DNA of 64,000 bases from contig NZ_JOGB01000020.1 in assembly GCF_000719335.1 (NCBI RefSeq), forward strand, positions 56,065-120,064, given 5' to 3'. The stretch comes from Streptomyces sp. NRRL S-87 (GTDB taxonomy: Bacteria; Actinomycetota; Actinomycetes; Streptomycetales; Streptomycetaceae). The translations under genes and the position numbers were made by a program. Under the pieces are notes generated by a model. It had not been told where the DNA came from. It made no database searches and worked only from the letters and a program-made list of their open reading frames with translations. Shown piece after piece: positions 18,625-30,000 of this stretch (positions within the stretch are counted from its first letter, which is position 1; every line of letters starts with the position of its first letter).

Positions 18625-19413
18625 ATGAGTTCTCGTACGCCCGGATCCTCCGCCCTCCCCAGGCGGACGCTGCCCCTGCTGCTGACCGCCGGCTTCGCCG
18701 TCACCGCCCTGACCGGGTGCGGCGGACCGGACTCCGCGGACGCCGCGAACAACGCGGGCGCCGTGGTCGCCGAGTCCTCCTCCCGCGCCGCCGACGCGGC
18801 CACCGGCGCCGGCGCCGACGCCGCGACCGTGCCGGTCGGGCCGAAGGCCGCCCCGGCCGCCTCTGAGAAGGCCTCCACCGCCCCGGCGGCCGCGGCCTCC
18901 GTGCCGGCCCGCCCGGCCGGCAAGCCGGCCGCCTCCGTCGCCCCCGCCGCGCCGAAGCCCGCGCCGAAGCCCCGCAAGACCGGCGCGCCCGACCCGAAGC
19001 CGACCTCGGGCGGGGGCGGCGGGGCGCCGGAGCGCGGCTACCCCTCCGGCAGCGGTGACAAGGCCGTGGCCGCGGCGCTCAGGGCGGCCAAGGCCGACGG
19101 CAAGGCGGTGCTGCTCGACTTCGGTGCCAACTGGTGCGGCAACTGCAAGGCCGCCGACAAGGCGTTCGCGACGTCCTCGCTCACCGGCCTCCTCAACGAC
19201 TCCTACCACCTGGTGAAGGTGGACATCGGCAGCTCGGACTCGGACAATTTCTCCCTGCTGCGCAAGTACAGCAGCGGCGGCGGCAGTTACAAGATGCCGG
19301 TGCTCATCGTGGTCTCGCCCTCCGGCGACGTCCGTACGGACACCCACGCCACCGGCAACCCGAAGCTCACCGTCGCCGGCCTGAGCACCTTCCTGCGCGC
19401 GTGGGCGAAGTGA
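18625..19413 (+). CDS. Thioredoxin-fold lipoprotein
   Basis: The 262-residue protein has a signal peptide with lipobox LTGC (Cys32), an Ala/Pro-rich linker to about residue 135, and a thioredoxin-like domain with VLLDFGANWCGNCKAADKAF carrying the redox pair Cys170-Gly-Asn-Cys173. WCGNC resembles the C-terminal domain of DsbD and other DUF953/Thioredoxin_7-type reductants. It should act outside the membrane, tethered by lipid. The stop overlaps the next gene's GTG, starting a set of disulfide-handling genes. Confidence 0.9.
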   Translation: MSSRTPGSSALPRRTLPLLLTAGFAVTALTGCGGPDSADAANNAGAVVAESSSRAADAATGAGADAATVPVGPKAAPAASEKASTAPAAAASVPARPAGKPAASVAPAAPKPAPKPRKTGAPDPKPTSGGGGGAPERGYPSGSGDKAVAAALRAAKADGKAVLLDFGANWCGNCKAADKAFATSSLTGLLNDSYHLVKVDIGSSDSDNFSLLRKYSSGGGSYKMPVLIVVSPSGDVRTDTHATGNPKLTVAGLSTFLRAWAK

Positions 19414-19967
19414 GACCGCGCTTCGCGCGGGCGCTCGGCGCGGGCCTGCTGTCAACGGCGGTCCTGCTCTCCGTGGCCTCGTGCACGGGCGGGGACGACG
19501 GCCGCGCCGCGGACGTCCCCACCGCCTCGTTCACCGAGAACGGCGTCGCGGTCACCCTCCGCGTGACCGGCTGGGACGGCGCGCACGGCACGCTCACCGC
19601 CGACTTCGTCCCGCAGGAGAAGGGCTTCCACCTCTACAGCGTCGACCTCCCCCCGCAGGGCGTCGACGGCATCGGACGGCCCACCGCGCTCGCGGTCCAC
19701 GGCACGGTGCGCCCGCACGGACGGCTCACCGCCGACGTGCCCGTACGGAAGATCCACAGCCCCGGCACCGACGCGCTGCTGCCCGTCTACCCGGACGGAC
19801 CGGTCACGACCACCCTGCCGCTCACCGCGGACGGGTCCGGCGCGGGCTACGTCTCGGTCGGCTACGCGCTGTGCAACGCGACCGAGGGATGCCTGATCCC
19901 CGTCCAGGACCACCGCGTCCCGCTCGCCGTCACCGACGACGGCATCGCGTTCCCGCAGCCCGGCTGA
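19410..19967 (+). CDS. DsbD N-terminal-domain-like lipoprotein
   Basis: The 185-residue protein starts at a GTG overlapping the previous stop. It has a lipobox SVASC (Cys25) and an immunoglobulin-like beta domain with GYALCNATEGCLIP near the end. The spacing Cys155-x5-Cys161 matches the redox pair of the E. coli DsbD alpha domain. KGFHLYSVDLPPQG also fits nDsbD-like proteins. It is probably a periplasm-side disulfide reductant passing electrons from CcdA to client proteins. The domain is a separate gene here, whereas E. coli DsbD is one fusion protein. Confidence 0.8.
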   Translation: MRPRFARALGAGLLSTAVLLSVASCTGGDDGRAADVPTASFTENGVAVTLRVTGWDGAHGTLTADFVPQEKGFHLYSVDLPPQGVDGIGRPTALAVHGTVRPHGRLTADVPVRKIHSPGTDALLPVYPDGPVTTTLPLTADGSGAGYVSVGYALCNATEGCLIPVQDHRVPLAVTDDGIAFPQPG

Positions 19968-20081
19968 CCCGCGGAGCAACGCGCCCGCTCCGCAGGCCGT
20001 CCCGGCACCGGACCCGCCGCACCGACCCGTACCCGTCGGACGCACCGGGCCGCCCCGGCGCCGGGACGGTCCCGGGCCCCA

Positions 20082-20157
20082 CCTTCCTCGCTCCTTCCAC
20101 CCCCCACCTCCCTCGCTTCCTCCCACCTCCCGCCTCCCACCTCCCCCGCTCCTCCCG
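20082..20157 (+). repeat. Pyrimidine-rich tract
   Basis: About 75 bases on the + strand are almost entirely C and T, in CTCCC/CCTCC blocks with only scattered purines, between the nDsbD-like and TlpA-like genes. It encodes nothing convincing. It could form triplex DNA or an unstructured leader. Confidence 0.6.
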
Positions 20158-20200
20158 TCGGCGCCGCCCCCCCGCCGGCCCCCCGCACGAAAGGCGCCGC

Positions 20201-20773
20201 GTGCCGCGTCGTACCTCCCTCGCCCTCCCGCTGCTCGGTCTCGTCACCGCCCTCGTCGTCGGCGGCTGCTCCCCGGACGCCCCGGCCGACGCCCGCGCGG
20301 CCCAACGGCCGACGGTCCTGGCCGCCGCCGACCGCCTCCCGGCGCCGGAGCTCGCCGGCCCGGACGTCGGCGGCGGTACCCCGAACTCCCTGGCCTCCCA
20401 CCGCGGCCACGTCGTCGTCGTGAACATCTGGGCCTCCTGGTGCGGCCCCTGCCGCGCCGAGGCCAAGGCCCTGGAGGAGGTGCGCGGTCGGACCGCCGCC
20501 CGCGACGTGCGCTTCCTCGGGATCAACACCCGCGACCCCGACGTCTCGGCGGCGCGCTCCTTCGTGGCCGCCCACGGACAGCACTTCCCGAGCATCCACG
20601 ACCCGCGCGGGACCCTGCCCCTGCGCTTCCCGGCCGGCACCGTCAACCCGCAGGCCGTACCGGCCACCGTCGTGATCGACCGGCAGGGCCGGATCGCCGC
20701 CGCCACCTCGGGCCCGGTCACCGCACCGGACCTCACCGCCCTGCTCGACACCGTCCTCGCGGAGCCCTCGTGA
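20201..20773 (+). CDS. TlpA/ResA-like thioredoxin lipoprotein
   Basis: The protein is 190 residues from a GTG with GAAAGG nine nt upstream. It has a signal peptide with lipobox VGGC (Cys23) and a TlpA/ResA-type domain with VVVVNIWASWCGPCRAEAKALEEV, redox pair Cys81-Gly-Pro-Cys84, and the cis-proline region AVPATVVIDRQGRI. Such proteins reduce apocytochrome c or other extracytoplasmic thiols. It is directly coupled to the CcdA gene, its likely electron donor. Confidence 0.93.
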   Translation: MPRRTSLALPLLGLVTALVVGGCSPDAPADARAAQRPTVLAAADRLPAPELAGPDVGGGTPNSLASHRGHVVVVNIWASWCGPCRAEAKALEEVRGRTAARDVRFLGINTRDPDVSAARSFVAAHGQHFPSIHDPRGTLPLRFPAGTVNPQAVPATVVIDRQGRIAAATSGPVTAPDLTALLDTVLAEPS

Positions 20774-21597
20774 CCGCCGCCCTCCCGGCCGCCCTCCAGG
20801 CCGCCCCCCGGATCCTCGGCCACCCGGTCCTGGCCGCCGCCGTGGACGCGGGCGGCGCGAACCTCCTCACCGGCACCCTCCTGGTGGCCACGCCGGTCGC
20901 CGTCCTCGCCGGGCTCGTGTCCTTCCTGTCGCCGTGCGTCCTGCCCCTGGTCCCCGGCTACCTCAGCTACGTCACCTCCCTCTCCGTCGCCGACCTCGCC
21001 GAGGCGCGCGCCGGACACCGCGGCCGGATGGCCGCGGGCGCACTCCTCTTCGTCAGCGGCTTCACCACGGTCCTGGTCTCCGGCGGGGCGCTGTTCGGCT
21101 ACTTCGGCCGGACCCTGCTGATCTACCAGGACCCGATCTCCCGGGTGCTCGGCGTCCTCACGATCCTCATGGGCCTCGCCTTCACGGGACTGCTCCCGGG
21201 CTTCACCCAGCGGGAGTTCCGCAGCCACCGCCGCCCCCACCTCGGCCTGATGGGCGCCCCGCTCCTGGGCGTGGCCTTCGGTGTCGGCTGGACCCCGTGC
21301 ATGGGGCCCACCCTGGCGGCGGTCCAGGCCCTCGCCTGGAACGAGGCGAGCGCCGGCCGCGGCGCGTTCCTCATGGCGGCGTACTGCCTGGGCCTGGGGC
21401 TGCCGTTCGTCCTCGCGGCCCTGACGTTCCGACGGGCGCTGGGCGCGTTCGGCTGGGTCAAGCGCCACTACGTCTGGGTGCTGCGGGTCGGCGGCGGCCT
21501 GCTCGTCCTGGTCGGCGCACTCCTGGCGAGCGGGCTGTGGGGCGACCTCGTGTACGACCTCCAGCGCTGGACCGCCGACACCACCGCCGCGCTCTGA
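20770..21597 (+). CDS. ccdA: CcdA-type membrane thiol electron transporter
   Basis: The 275-residue protein starts at a GTG overlapping the TlpA stop. It has six or more membrane segments and the family's two redox cysteines: Cys56 in FLSPCVLPLVPGY and Cys177 in GWTPCMGP. CcdA moves electrons from cytoplasmic thioredoxin across the membrane to thioredoxin-like proteins outside. Three candidate acceptors are encoded just upstream. Cytochrome-c synthesis genes (resB, ccsA) do not follow, so the set may serve general disulfide reduction. Confidence 0.93.
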   Translation: MTAALPAALQAAPRILGHPVLAAAVDAGGANLLTGTLLVATPVAVLAGLVSFLSPCVLPLVPGYLSYVTSLSVADLAEARAGHRGRMAAGALLFVSGFTTVLVSGGALFGYFGRTLLIYQDPISRVLGVLTILMGLAFTGLLPGFTQREFRSHRRPHLGLMGAPLLGVAFGVGWTPCMGPTLAAVQALAWNEASAGRGAFLMAAYCLGLGLPFVLAALTFRRALGAFGWVKRHYVWVLRVGGGLLVLVGALLASGLWGDLVYDLQRWTADTTAAL

Positions 21598-21695
21598 CCG
21601 GTCCCCGCACCCTCGGCGGGACGCCCCTGGGCCGGACGGGTGGACCCTCCGGCCGCCGCGGTACGCGGGGGTGCCCGCCAGGGTACGGCAGCGCC

Positions 21696-22151
21696 GTGAC
21701 AGCCCTTCAGCTCACCAGCCCCGCCTTCGCCGACCACGCCGAGATCCCCCGCCGCCACAGCGGGGAGGGGGACGACGTCTCACCAGCCCTGGTCTGGACG
21801 GCCGCCCCCGAGGGCACCGCGGAACTGCTCCTCCTGTGCGAGGACCCCGACGCGCCGCGCGGCAGCTTCCTGCACTGGCTCGTCACGGGCATCGACCCGT
21901 GGACCGGCGGCGTGGAGGAGGGTGCCCTCCCGCACGGCGGCAAACCGTGGCCCAACGGTTTCGGAAAGCCGGGCTGGGGCGGCCCGATGCCGCCCCCCGG
22001 CCACGGCCCGCACCGCTACTTCTTCCGCCTGTACGCCCTGTCCCACCCCGTCCGCCTCCCGGAACGCCCCACCGTGGACGCCGTGCACGGCGCCGTCCGG
22101 GACCTCCAGCTGGCCAGCGCCACCCTCGTCGGGACCTACCAGCGCAGCTAG
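21696..22151 (+). CDS. YbhB/YbcL-type phosphatidylethanolamine-binding-like protein
   Basis: The protein is 151 residues from a GTG. The PEBP pattern is clear: LTSPAFADHAEIPRRHSGEGDDVSPALVW, then LLLLCEDPDAPRGSFLHWLVTGIDP and GPMPPPGHGPHRYFFRLYAL. Bacterial members bind anionic ligands in a small pocket, and their role is unclear. The frame upstream of 21696 lies in the ccdA shadow and is rejected. Confidence 0.92.
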   Translation: MTALQLTSPAFADHAEIPRRHSGEGDDVSPALVWTAAPEGTAELLLLCEDPDAPRGSFLHWLVTGIDPWTGGVEEGALPHGGKPWPNGFGKPGWGGPMPPPGHGPHRYFFRLYALSHPVRLPERPTVDAVHGAVRDLQLASATLVGTYQRS

Positions 22152-22390
22152 CCCGGGCGGGTGGGCGGCGGGCACGCGTGGGCCTGGTGGCGGCCCGTCG
22201 ACGCGTACGAGCGGCCCCGACCCCAGCGGCGACCGCGCGTCCGAGGCGTTCGACGAGCCCGGTCGGCCGTCCCACCGGCCGGCCGTCCCGCCGCCGGGCA
22301 GTCCGGGCCCCGGCCGGGGATCCTGGAGGGAGGCGGCAGCCGCGCGGGACCGGGCGGCAGAGCCGGCGACCGCCGGAAACGGAGGCTGCC

Positions 22391-24028
22391 ATGGACACCC
22401 CCCACCCGCCGCACGAGCCCGCGCCCGCCCCCGGGCCCCTGACCTGCCTGGTCACCGGCGCGACCGGATACATCGGCGGACGCCTCGTGCCCGAGCTGCT
22501 GGACGCGGGCCACCAGGTCCGCTGCCTGGCCCGGTCCCCCGAACGGCTGCGCGACCACCCCTGGGCCGGCCGCGTCGAGGCGGTCCGCGGCGACGTCACC
22601 GACGCCGCCACCACCGCCGCCGCGCTGCGCGGCGTCGACGTCGCGTACTACCTGGTCCATTCACTGACGACCGGCCCCGACTTCGAGGAGCGCGACCGCG
22701 CCGCCGCCCGGACCTTCGCCGACGCGGCGCACGCCGCCGGCGTACGGCGCATCGTGTACCTGGGCGGACTCGTCCCGGGCGGCGAGCCCACCCGGGACCT
22801 CTCGCCGCACCTGCGCTCCCGTGCCGAGGTCGGCGAGATCTTCCTGCGCGGGCCCGTCCCCGCCACCGTGCTGCGCGCCGCCGTGATCATCGGCTCCGGC
22901 TCGGCCTCCTTCGAGATGCTGCGCTACCTCACCGAGCGCCTCCCGGTCATGGTCACCCCGAGCTGGCTGGGCACCCGCGTGCAGCCCATCGCCGTCCGCG
23001 ACGTCCTGCGCTACCTGGTCGGCAGCGCCCGCATGGCCCCGGAGGTGAACCGCGCCTTCGACATCGGCGGCCCGGACGTCCTCACGTACGAGGAGATGAT
23101 GCACCGGTACGCGGCGGTCGCCGGACTGCGCCCGCGGTTCATCGTGCGGGTGCCGATGCTCACTCCGCGCCTGTCCAGCCTCTGGATCGGGCTCGTCACG
23201 CCCGTCCCGCCGGCACTGGCCCGACCACTGGCCGAGTCCCTGCGCCACGAGGTCGTGTGCCGGGACCACGACATCGCCCGCCACGTGCCCGACCCGCCCG
23301 GCCACCCCGTCGGCTTCGACCGGTCCCTGGAGCTGGCCCTCCAGCGCGTGCGCGAGGCGAACGTGACCACCCGCTGGTCCAACGCCTCGCTCCAGGGCGC
23401 CCCGAGCGACCCGCTGCCCACCGACCCGGACTGGGCGGGCGGCAGCCTCTACACCGATCGCCGGTCCCGCGAGACCGCCGCGGGTCCGGGCGAGCTGTGG
23501 CGGATCATCGAGGGCGTCGGCGGCGAGAACGGCTGGTACTCCTTCCCGCTGGCCTGGGCGGTGCGCGGCTGGCTCGACCGCCTGGCCGGCGGCGCCGGCA
23601 TCCGGCGCGGCCGTCGCGACGCGGCCCGGCTGCGGGTGGGGGACTCGCTGGACTTCTGGCGGGTGGAGGAGATCGAGCCCGGCCGACTGCTGCGCCTGCG
23701 GGCCGAGATGCGGTTGCCGGGGCTGGCCTGGCTGGAGATGTACGTCGACCCGCACGCCGCCCCGGACGGCCCTGCCGGCGCCGACGTGCCCCGAGGCCCT
23801 GCCGGCGCCGGCGGCCCCGGCGGCCCGCACGGATCCGGCGGCGCCGACGGCCCCACCGGTGCCCGGACCCGCTACCTCCAGCGGGCCCTGTTCCACCCCC
23901 GCGGGCTGCTCGGCCACCTCTACTGGTGGAGCGTGTCCCCGTTCCACGCCGTCGTGTTCGGCGGCATGGCCCGCAACATCACCCGGGCCGCGGAACGGCT
24001 CGCCGGGCAGGAGCCGGCGGCCGGCTGA
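22391..24028 (+). CDS. SDR-type NAD(P)-binding protein with DUF2867 domain
   Basis: The 545-residue protein has an atypical extended SDR domain (about 15-300) with the nucleotide loop VTGATGYIGGRL, then DVAYYLVHSL and RIVYLGGLVPGG, and a C-terminal DUF2867-like domain (about 345-540; GELWRIIEGVGGENGWYSFPLAW, ARTRYLQRALFHPRGLLGHLYWW). A Gly/Ala/Pro insertion around 455-490 is probably a disordered loop. Members are conserved in actinobacteria without a known substrate. Confidence 0.9.
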   Translation: MDTPHPPHEPAPAPGPLTCLVTGATGYIGGRLVPELLDAGHQVRCLARSPERLRDHPWAGRVEAVRGDVTDAATTAAALRGVDVAYYLVHSLTTGPDFEERDRAAARTFADAAHAAGVRRIVYLGGLVPGGEPTRDLSPHLRSRAEVGEIFLRGPVPATVLRAAVIIGSGSASFEMLRYLTERLPVMVTPSWLGTRVQPIAVRDVLRYLVGSARMAPEVNRAFDIGGPDVLTYEEMMHRYAAVAGLRPRFIVRVPMLTPRLSSLWIGLVTPVPPALARPLAESLRHEVVCRDHDIARHVPDPPGHPVGFDRSLELALQRVREANVTTRWSNASLQGAPSDPLPTDPDWAGGSLYTDRRSRETAAGPGELWRIIEGVGGENGWYSFPLAWAVRGWLDRLAGGAGIRRGRRDAARLRVGDSLDFWRVEEIEPGRLLRLRAEMRLPGLAWLEMYVDPHAAPDGPAGADVPRGPAGAGGPGGPHGSGGADGPTGARTRYLQRALFHPRGLLGHLYWWSVSPFHAVVFGGMARNITRAAERLAGQEPAAG

Positions 24029-24031
24029 CCG

Positions 24032-24051
24032 GCCCGGGACCGGTCCCGGGC
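24032..24051. terminator. Perfect 20-bp palindrome after the SDR gene
   Basis: GCCCGGGACC and GGTCCCGGGC are exact reverse complements with no spacer, 3 bp after the stop codon. It can form a strong hairpin and probably ends transcription of the SDR gene. Confidence 0.6.
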
Positions 24052-24144
24052 ACCCCGGCGCGCGCACGTACGGGGTGACCAGAAGGATGACCCGGACGGA
24101 CCGTCGGGGGAGTGCCCCGTCCCCCCTGCGGCGACAATGGAGCC

Positions 24145-25215
24145 ATGGCCGAGGAGACACCCCGCGGTGTCCCCGGGCCCGGCACCACGCGGCCCGCAGG
24201 CACGGACGGGGCGGACACGCGCCGCGGCCGCGCGACCGGAGCCACGGCGGCCACGGCCACCGGAGAACGCGACCAGCGCCTGGCGCGCTGGCTGCTGCGC
24301 TCGATGCTCGCCGACCCCGGGCACCTGCCCGAGATCCTGGCCTCGTTCGCCTCCCGCCGGCTCGGCGGCCGGGCCGCCCGTACGGTCGCCAGGGTCCGCG
24401 CCGGGCATCCCGACGCGGACCCCGACGAGCTGCGGGCCTTGGTGATCGGCCGCGGCCGGCGCGTGGTGGTGACCGAGGGCGCGTTCGTGGGCGGACCGTT
24501 CATGCTGCTCATACCGTTCGCGTTCTGCGCCGCCCTGCTGGCGCAGCTGCGGATGGCCCTGGAGATCGCCGCCGTGGCCGGCCGCGACGCGGCGTCCCCC
24601 GACCGTGCGGCCGAGCTGCTGGTGATCCAGGGAGCCCACCCGGACGTACCCGCCGCCCGTGCGGCGCTCGACGCGATGGCCGCCCGCACGGACGCCGCCG
24701 GTGCCCGCTCCGCGGACCGGCGTGGGTCCAGGACGGCAGCGCTGTGGACCACGGTCCGCCGCATGGCGTACCTGCTCGGACTGCTCGGCCCGAGCGGGAA
24801 GCCGACGCGGACGCCGGTGCGGGTGGCCCGCTGGGCGCTGGTGATCGCCGTGGTCGTCGTGGGGTTCGTCGCCCCGCTGGTGTGGCTGCCGTACCTGGCG
24901 TTCTCCTACCACCGGTCGACGGGCGAACTGGCGGAGCGCACCGTCGACTTCTACCGGTCGGGGGCGACGGGCGGGACCTGGGCGGCGCCGGAGGCCGCGG
25001 GTGACCTGCACGCCGCCGCCTCGGACCCCGGCATGATCGCGGCGGTGGTGCGCGCCTCCGCCTCGCTCCTGCTGCCCCTCGGGGCCCTCGCCCTGGTGGT
25101 CGTCGCCGACCTGAGGGACTCGCGCTGGCCCGTTCTCGCGGTGTCGGTCACGGGCCTCTCCGTGGCCGTCGGCGCCGTCTGGTACCTCCGCCGGCGCCGA
25201 CGCCCCGGGCGCTGA
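24145..25215 (+). CDS. Membrane protein of unknown function
   Basis: The protein is 356 residues from the ATG at 24145; an upstream in-frame ATG at 24112 gives a poor N-terminus. Residues 50-100 are helical (RLARWLLRSMLADPGHLPEILASFASRRLG). One hydrophobic segment is at about 118-135 (FMLLIPFAFCAALLAQL), and membrane helices follow at about 235-255, 310-325 and 330-345. A soluble helical section with an AA-repeat (GRDAASPDRAAELLVIQG) separates them. I do not recognise the family. Confidence 0.65.
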   Translation: MAEETPRGVPGPGTTRPAGTDGADTRRGRATGATAATATGERDQRLARWLLRSMLADPGHLPEILASFASRRLGGRAARTVARVRAGHPDADPDELRALVIGRGRRVVVTEGAFVGGPFMLLIPFAFCAALLAQLRMALEIAAVAGRDAASPDRAAELLVIQGAHPDVPAARAALDAMAARTDAAGARSADRRGSRTAALWTTVRRMAYLLGLLGPSGKPTRTPVRVARWALVIAVVVVGFVAPLVWLPYLAFSYHRSTGELAERTVDFYRSGATGGTWAAPEAAGDLHAAASDPGMIAAVVRASASLLLPLGALALVVVADLRDSRWPVLAVSVTGLSVAVGAVWYLRRRRRPGR

Positions 25216-25311
25216 CGGAACCGCTGGCGGAACGCTGACGGAAACACTGGCGGGAACGGCGAAGGCGAGGAGTTCGTCAACTCCCCGCCATGCTCAACAT
25301 ATAGCGCACCG

Positions 25312-25332
25312 GGGGGCTTGCGGCAAGACCCC
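25312..25332. promoter_or_regulatory. Rifamycin-associated-element-like inverted repeat
   Basis: CTTGC-G-GCAAG forms the centre, flanked by GGGG on the left and CCCC on the right with one unpaired position (G/A) on each side. It lies 105 bp upstream of the rox start. From memory it closely resembles the ~19-bp inverted repeat called RAE, found upstream of rifamycin-inactivating genes in actinomycetes and needed for their induction by rifamycins. The assignment combines that recollection with the identity of the downstream gene. Confidence 0.75.
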
Positions 25333-25416
25333 GATCATGGTCCAGAATCTCCCGGCGAGGCCTCCCACCTGCGGAAACCGCGGTCCTGCGGGAAGGCCGG
25401 CCTCCGCCTGACCTGA

Positions 25417-26865
<1,449 letters not shown>

Positions 26866-27012
26866 CGGCGGGGCCGCTCACCCGCCCTCACCTCCCCCTT
26901 CACGTTCTCCTCACGGAATTCACACAAATGCCGGACGTGGAGGGGGAGTTGAGCCTAGCCTGGCGGTCCCGCACGGGGGTGTGGGCCGAGCACTTCCGGG
27001 GGAGGGGCGTCG

Positions 27013-30000
27013 ATGGACGTCAGGTCAGGCACGCGTGCCCGCGCACTCGTGGTGGGCTTATTGGGACTCGCACTGCTGGGGGGAACGGTCTCCGCCCGGG
27101 CGGCCACCGACCCGCCCGCCCCGAGACCGGCGGCGAAACCCGCCGCCCCACCGCGCCAGTCCCCACCGCCCGCCCAGGGCCCGGCCGGCCCCGACACGGG
27201 CGCGACCGCCACGAACAACGCCGTCTACGCGTACGACGCCACCGGCCGCCTGGTCGGCGTCACCGACCCCGCCGGTGAGACCGCCCGCTACCGCTACGAC
27301 GCCGCCGGCAACCGCCTCGCCGTCGACCGCTACCGCTCCAGCACCCTGTCGGTGCTCTCCCTCGTGCCCCCGCGGGCCGCCGCCCGCGCCCGCGTCACGC
27401 TCTCCGGCACCGGCTTCTCGACCACCGCCGCCTCGAACAAGGTCACCCTCGGCGGCAGGGCCGCCACCGTCACCTCCGCCACGCGCACCCGCCTGGTCGT
27501 GACGGTCCCCACCGGCGCGAGCAGCGGCAAGGCCACCGTCACCGTCGCCGGCCTCAGCGCCACGGCCCCCGAGACGTTCGCCCTCGCCGGAAAGGGCCCC
27601 GTCCTCAAGGCCGTCGAGCCGCCGGCCGGATACCCCGGCTCCACGGTCCTCCTGCGCGGTTCCGGGTTCTCGGCCGTGACCGCCGACAACGTGGTCCGCT
27701 TCAACGGCCGTCTCGCCCAGGTCACCGGCCGCACCGCCACCACCCTCTCGGTGAAGGTCCCGCCCGGCGCCACCACCGGCCTCGTCCAGGTCACCACCCC
27801 CGACGGCCGGGCCGCCTCCGCCAACCCCTTCAACGTCCCGTACACCGGCAGCGGCGAGGTGGAGTCCAGCACCACGACGTCCTTCACGGACACCACTCCG
27901 CCCCTGGTCAAGGTAGTCAACGGCGGCAACCTCACCGAGGTCCGCTTCGACGCCAAGACCGGGGACAGCGCCTCCTTCGGCCTGACCGAGTCCACCTTCC
28001 GCTCCACGGTCAACGCCGAACTGCGCGACCCCAACGGCAACCAGGTCGGCTACACCGCCTTCCTCTACGGCACCGCACCCCGCTTCTCCGCCTCCGACCT
28101 CCCCCTCACCGGCCGCTACAGCCTGCTCCTTGCCCCCGGCAGCCGGGACACCGGACAGGCCCGCGTGACCCTCTCGCGCCCCGTGACCGCCCCGAGGCTC
28201 ACCACCACCGGCGCGCCCACCACCGTGACGCTCACCCGGCCGGGCCAGGAGGCCCGCGGATCCTTCGTCGCCGCCGCCGGCACCAGCCTCAGCCTCGGCG
28301 TGGCCAACAGCCTCTCCGAGACGGTCAAGGTCTCCGTGACCGCCCCCTCCGGCGCCTCCGTCGTCCGGGACGCCTACGTCTACAGCGGCCGCAACGAGGG
28401 CCTGACCCTGCGCGACCTGCGCGAGACCGGCACGCACACCGTCACCGTCGTGCCCTCCGGCGCCGTCACCGGCACCGTGGGACTCACCCTGTCCTCCGAC
28501 CTGACCACCACGCTCAAGCCCGGCGCCGCCGCCCTCACCAGGAGCATCGGCCGGGTCGGCCAGCACCTGAGCGCCACCTTCACCGCCGGCACCGCCCCGC
28601 TCAGCTTCGCCGCCACCGGCAGCACCGTGCCCCAGTCGGTCGAGTTCACCCTCTTCGGCCCGGAGTACCCCGGCGGACGCTACCTCGGCACCATCGGCGC
28701 CAACGGCGGCGACGTGTTCCACCTCGGCCGCCTCACCCCGGGCGGCACCTACACGCTGACCGCCTCCCCGTACCAGGGCGGCACCGGCTCCCTCACCCTC
28801 TGGCTGAGCGAACCCGCCCGCGTCGGCCCCCTCGTCGCGGACACGGTCAGGACCGGCACCACCACCCGCCCCGGCCAGCCGCTCGTCTTCACCGTCAAGG
28901 CCCGGGCCGGCGACGGCGCCTCGGTACGCCTGGGCGCCCCCGGCACCGGATACTCCCGGATCTCCTTCCGGCCCCCCGGCGCCACCACCGACACCTACGT
29001 CGCCACCACGACCAACGAGTCCGAGGTCAACCTGCGGGCCCCGATGACCGCCGGCACGGCCGAGATCACCGTCCAGCCCGAGGACGCCATGTCCGGCAGC
29101 ACCACCGCCGTCCTGCGCCCCGACGCCGTCGGGGGCACCCTCACCGTCGGCGGCGCCCGCAGGAGCGCCACCGCCGCCGCCGCCGGCCAGAACGCCCGCT
29201 ACACCTTCGACGGCACCGCCGGTCAGCGCCTCACCCTCGACATCGGCGCCTCCCCGTACTACTGGTACCTGTCCGTCTGGGGCCCGGACGGCCGCTGGCT
29301 CCTCGACGAGCGGTACGTCTCCGACACCACCACCTCCACCACCCTGCCCGAGCTGCCCGCCACCGGCCGGTACGTCCTCACGGCCGCGCCCTACGACGGC
29401 CGCACCGGCACCTTCACCCTCGGCCTGAGCACCACCCCGGCGGCCGCCGCGCACGCCACGCCCGGCAACGCCGCCCCGAACGCGCCCCCCGCACCGGCAC
29501 CGGCCCCGGCCCAGGCCGCGCCCCGTCCCGCCGAGCCCGCCGGCCCCGACGTCTGGCGCCCGGGCAAGGACCAGCTCGCCGGCCGCGACTGGACCACCCG
29601 CCGCGGCCCCGCGCCGCACGCCCCGAGCCCGCTGCCCGCCCCGGCCGGCACCACCGCCCTGACCGGACTCGTCCTGACGCTCGACGGCCACCCGCTGCCC
29701 CGCGTCACCGTCCGGGCCGACGGCAGGACCTCCCGCACCGACGCCCAGGGCCGGTTCCTGCTCGCCGGCATCGACCCGCACACCACCACCGTCACCGTCG
29801 ACGGCGCCACCGCGGACACCGGCGCCCGCCGGTACGGCCGGTACGACATCCGCGTGCACCCGCGCGCCGGACAGCGCACCGACCTCGGCTTCCCGGTGTG
29901 GATGACCGCCCTCGACACCGCCCACACCACCCGGTTCGCGGCCCCGGCCGCCCGCGACGTGGTGCTCACCACCCCGCGCATCCCCGGCCTCGAGGTGCGC

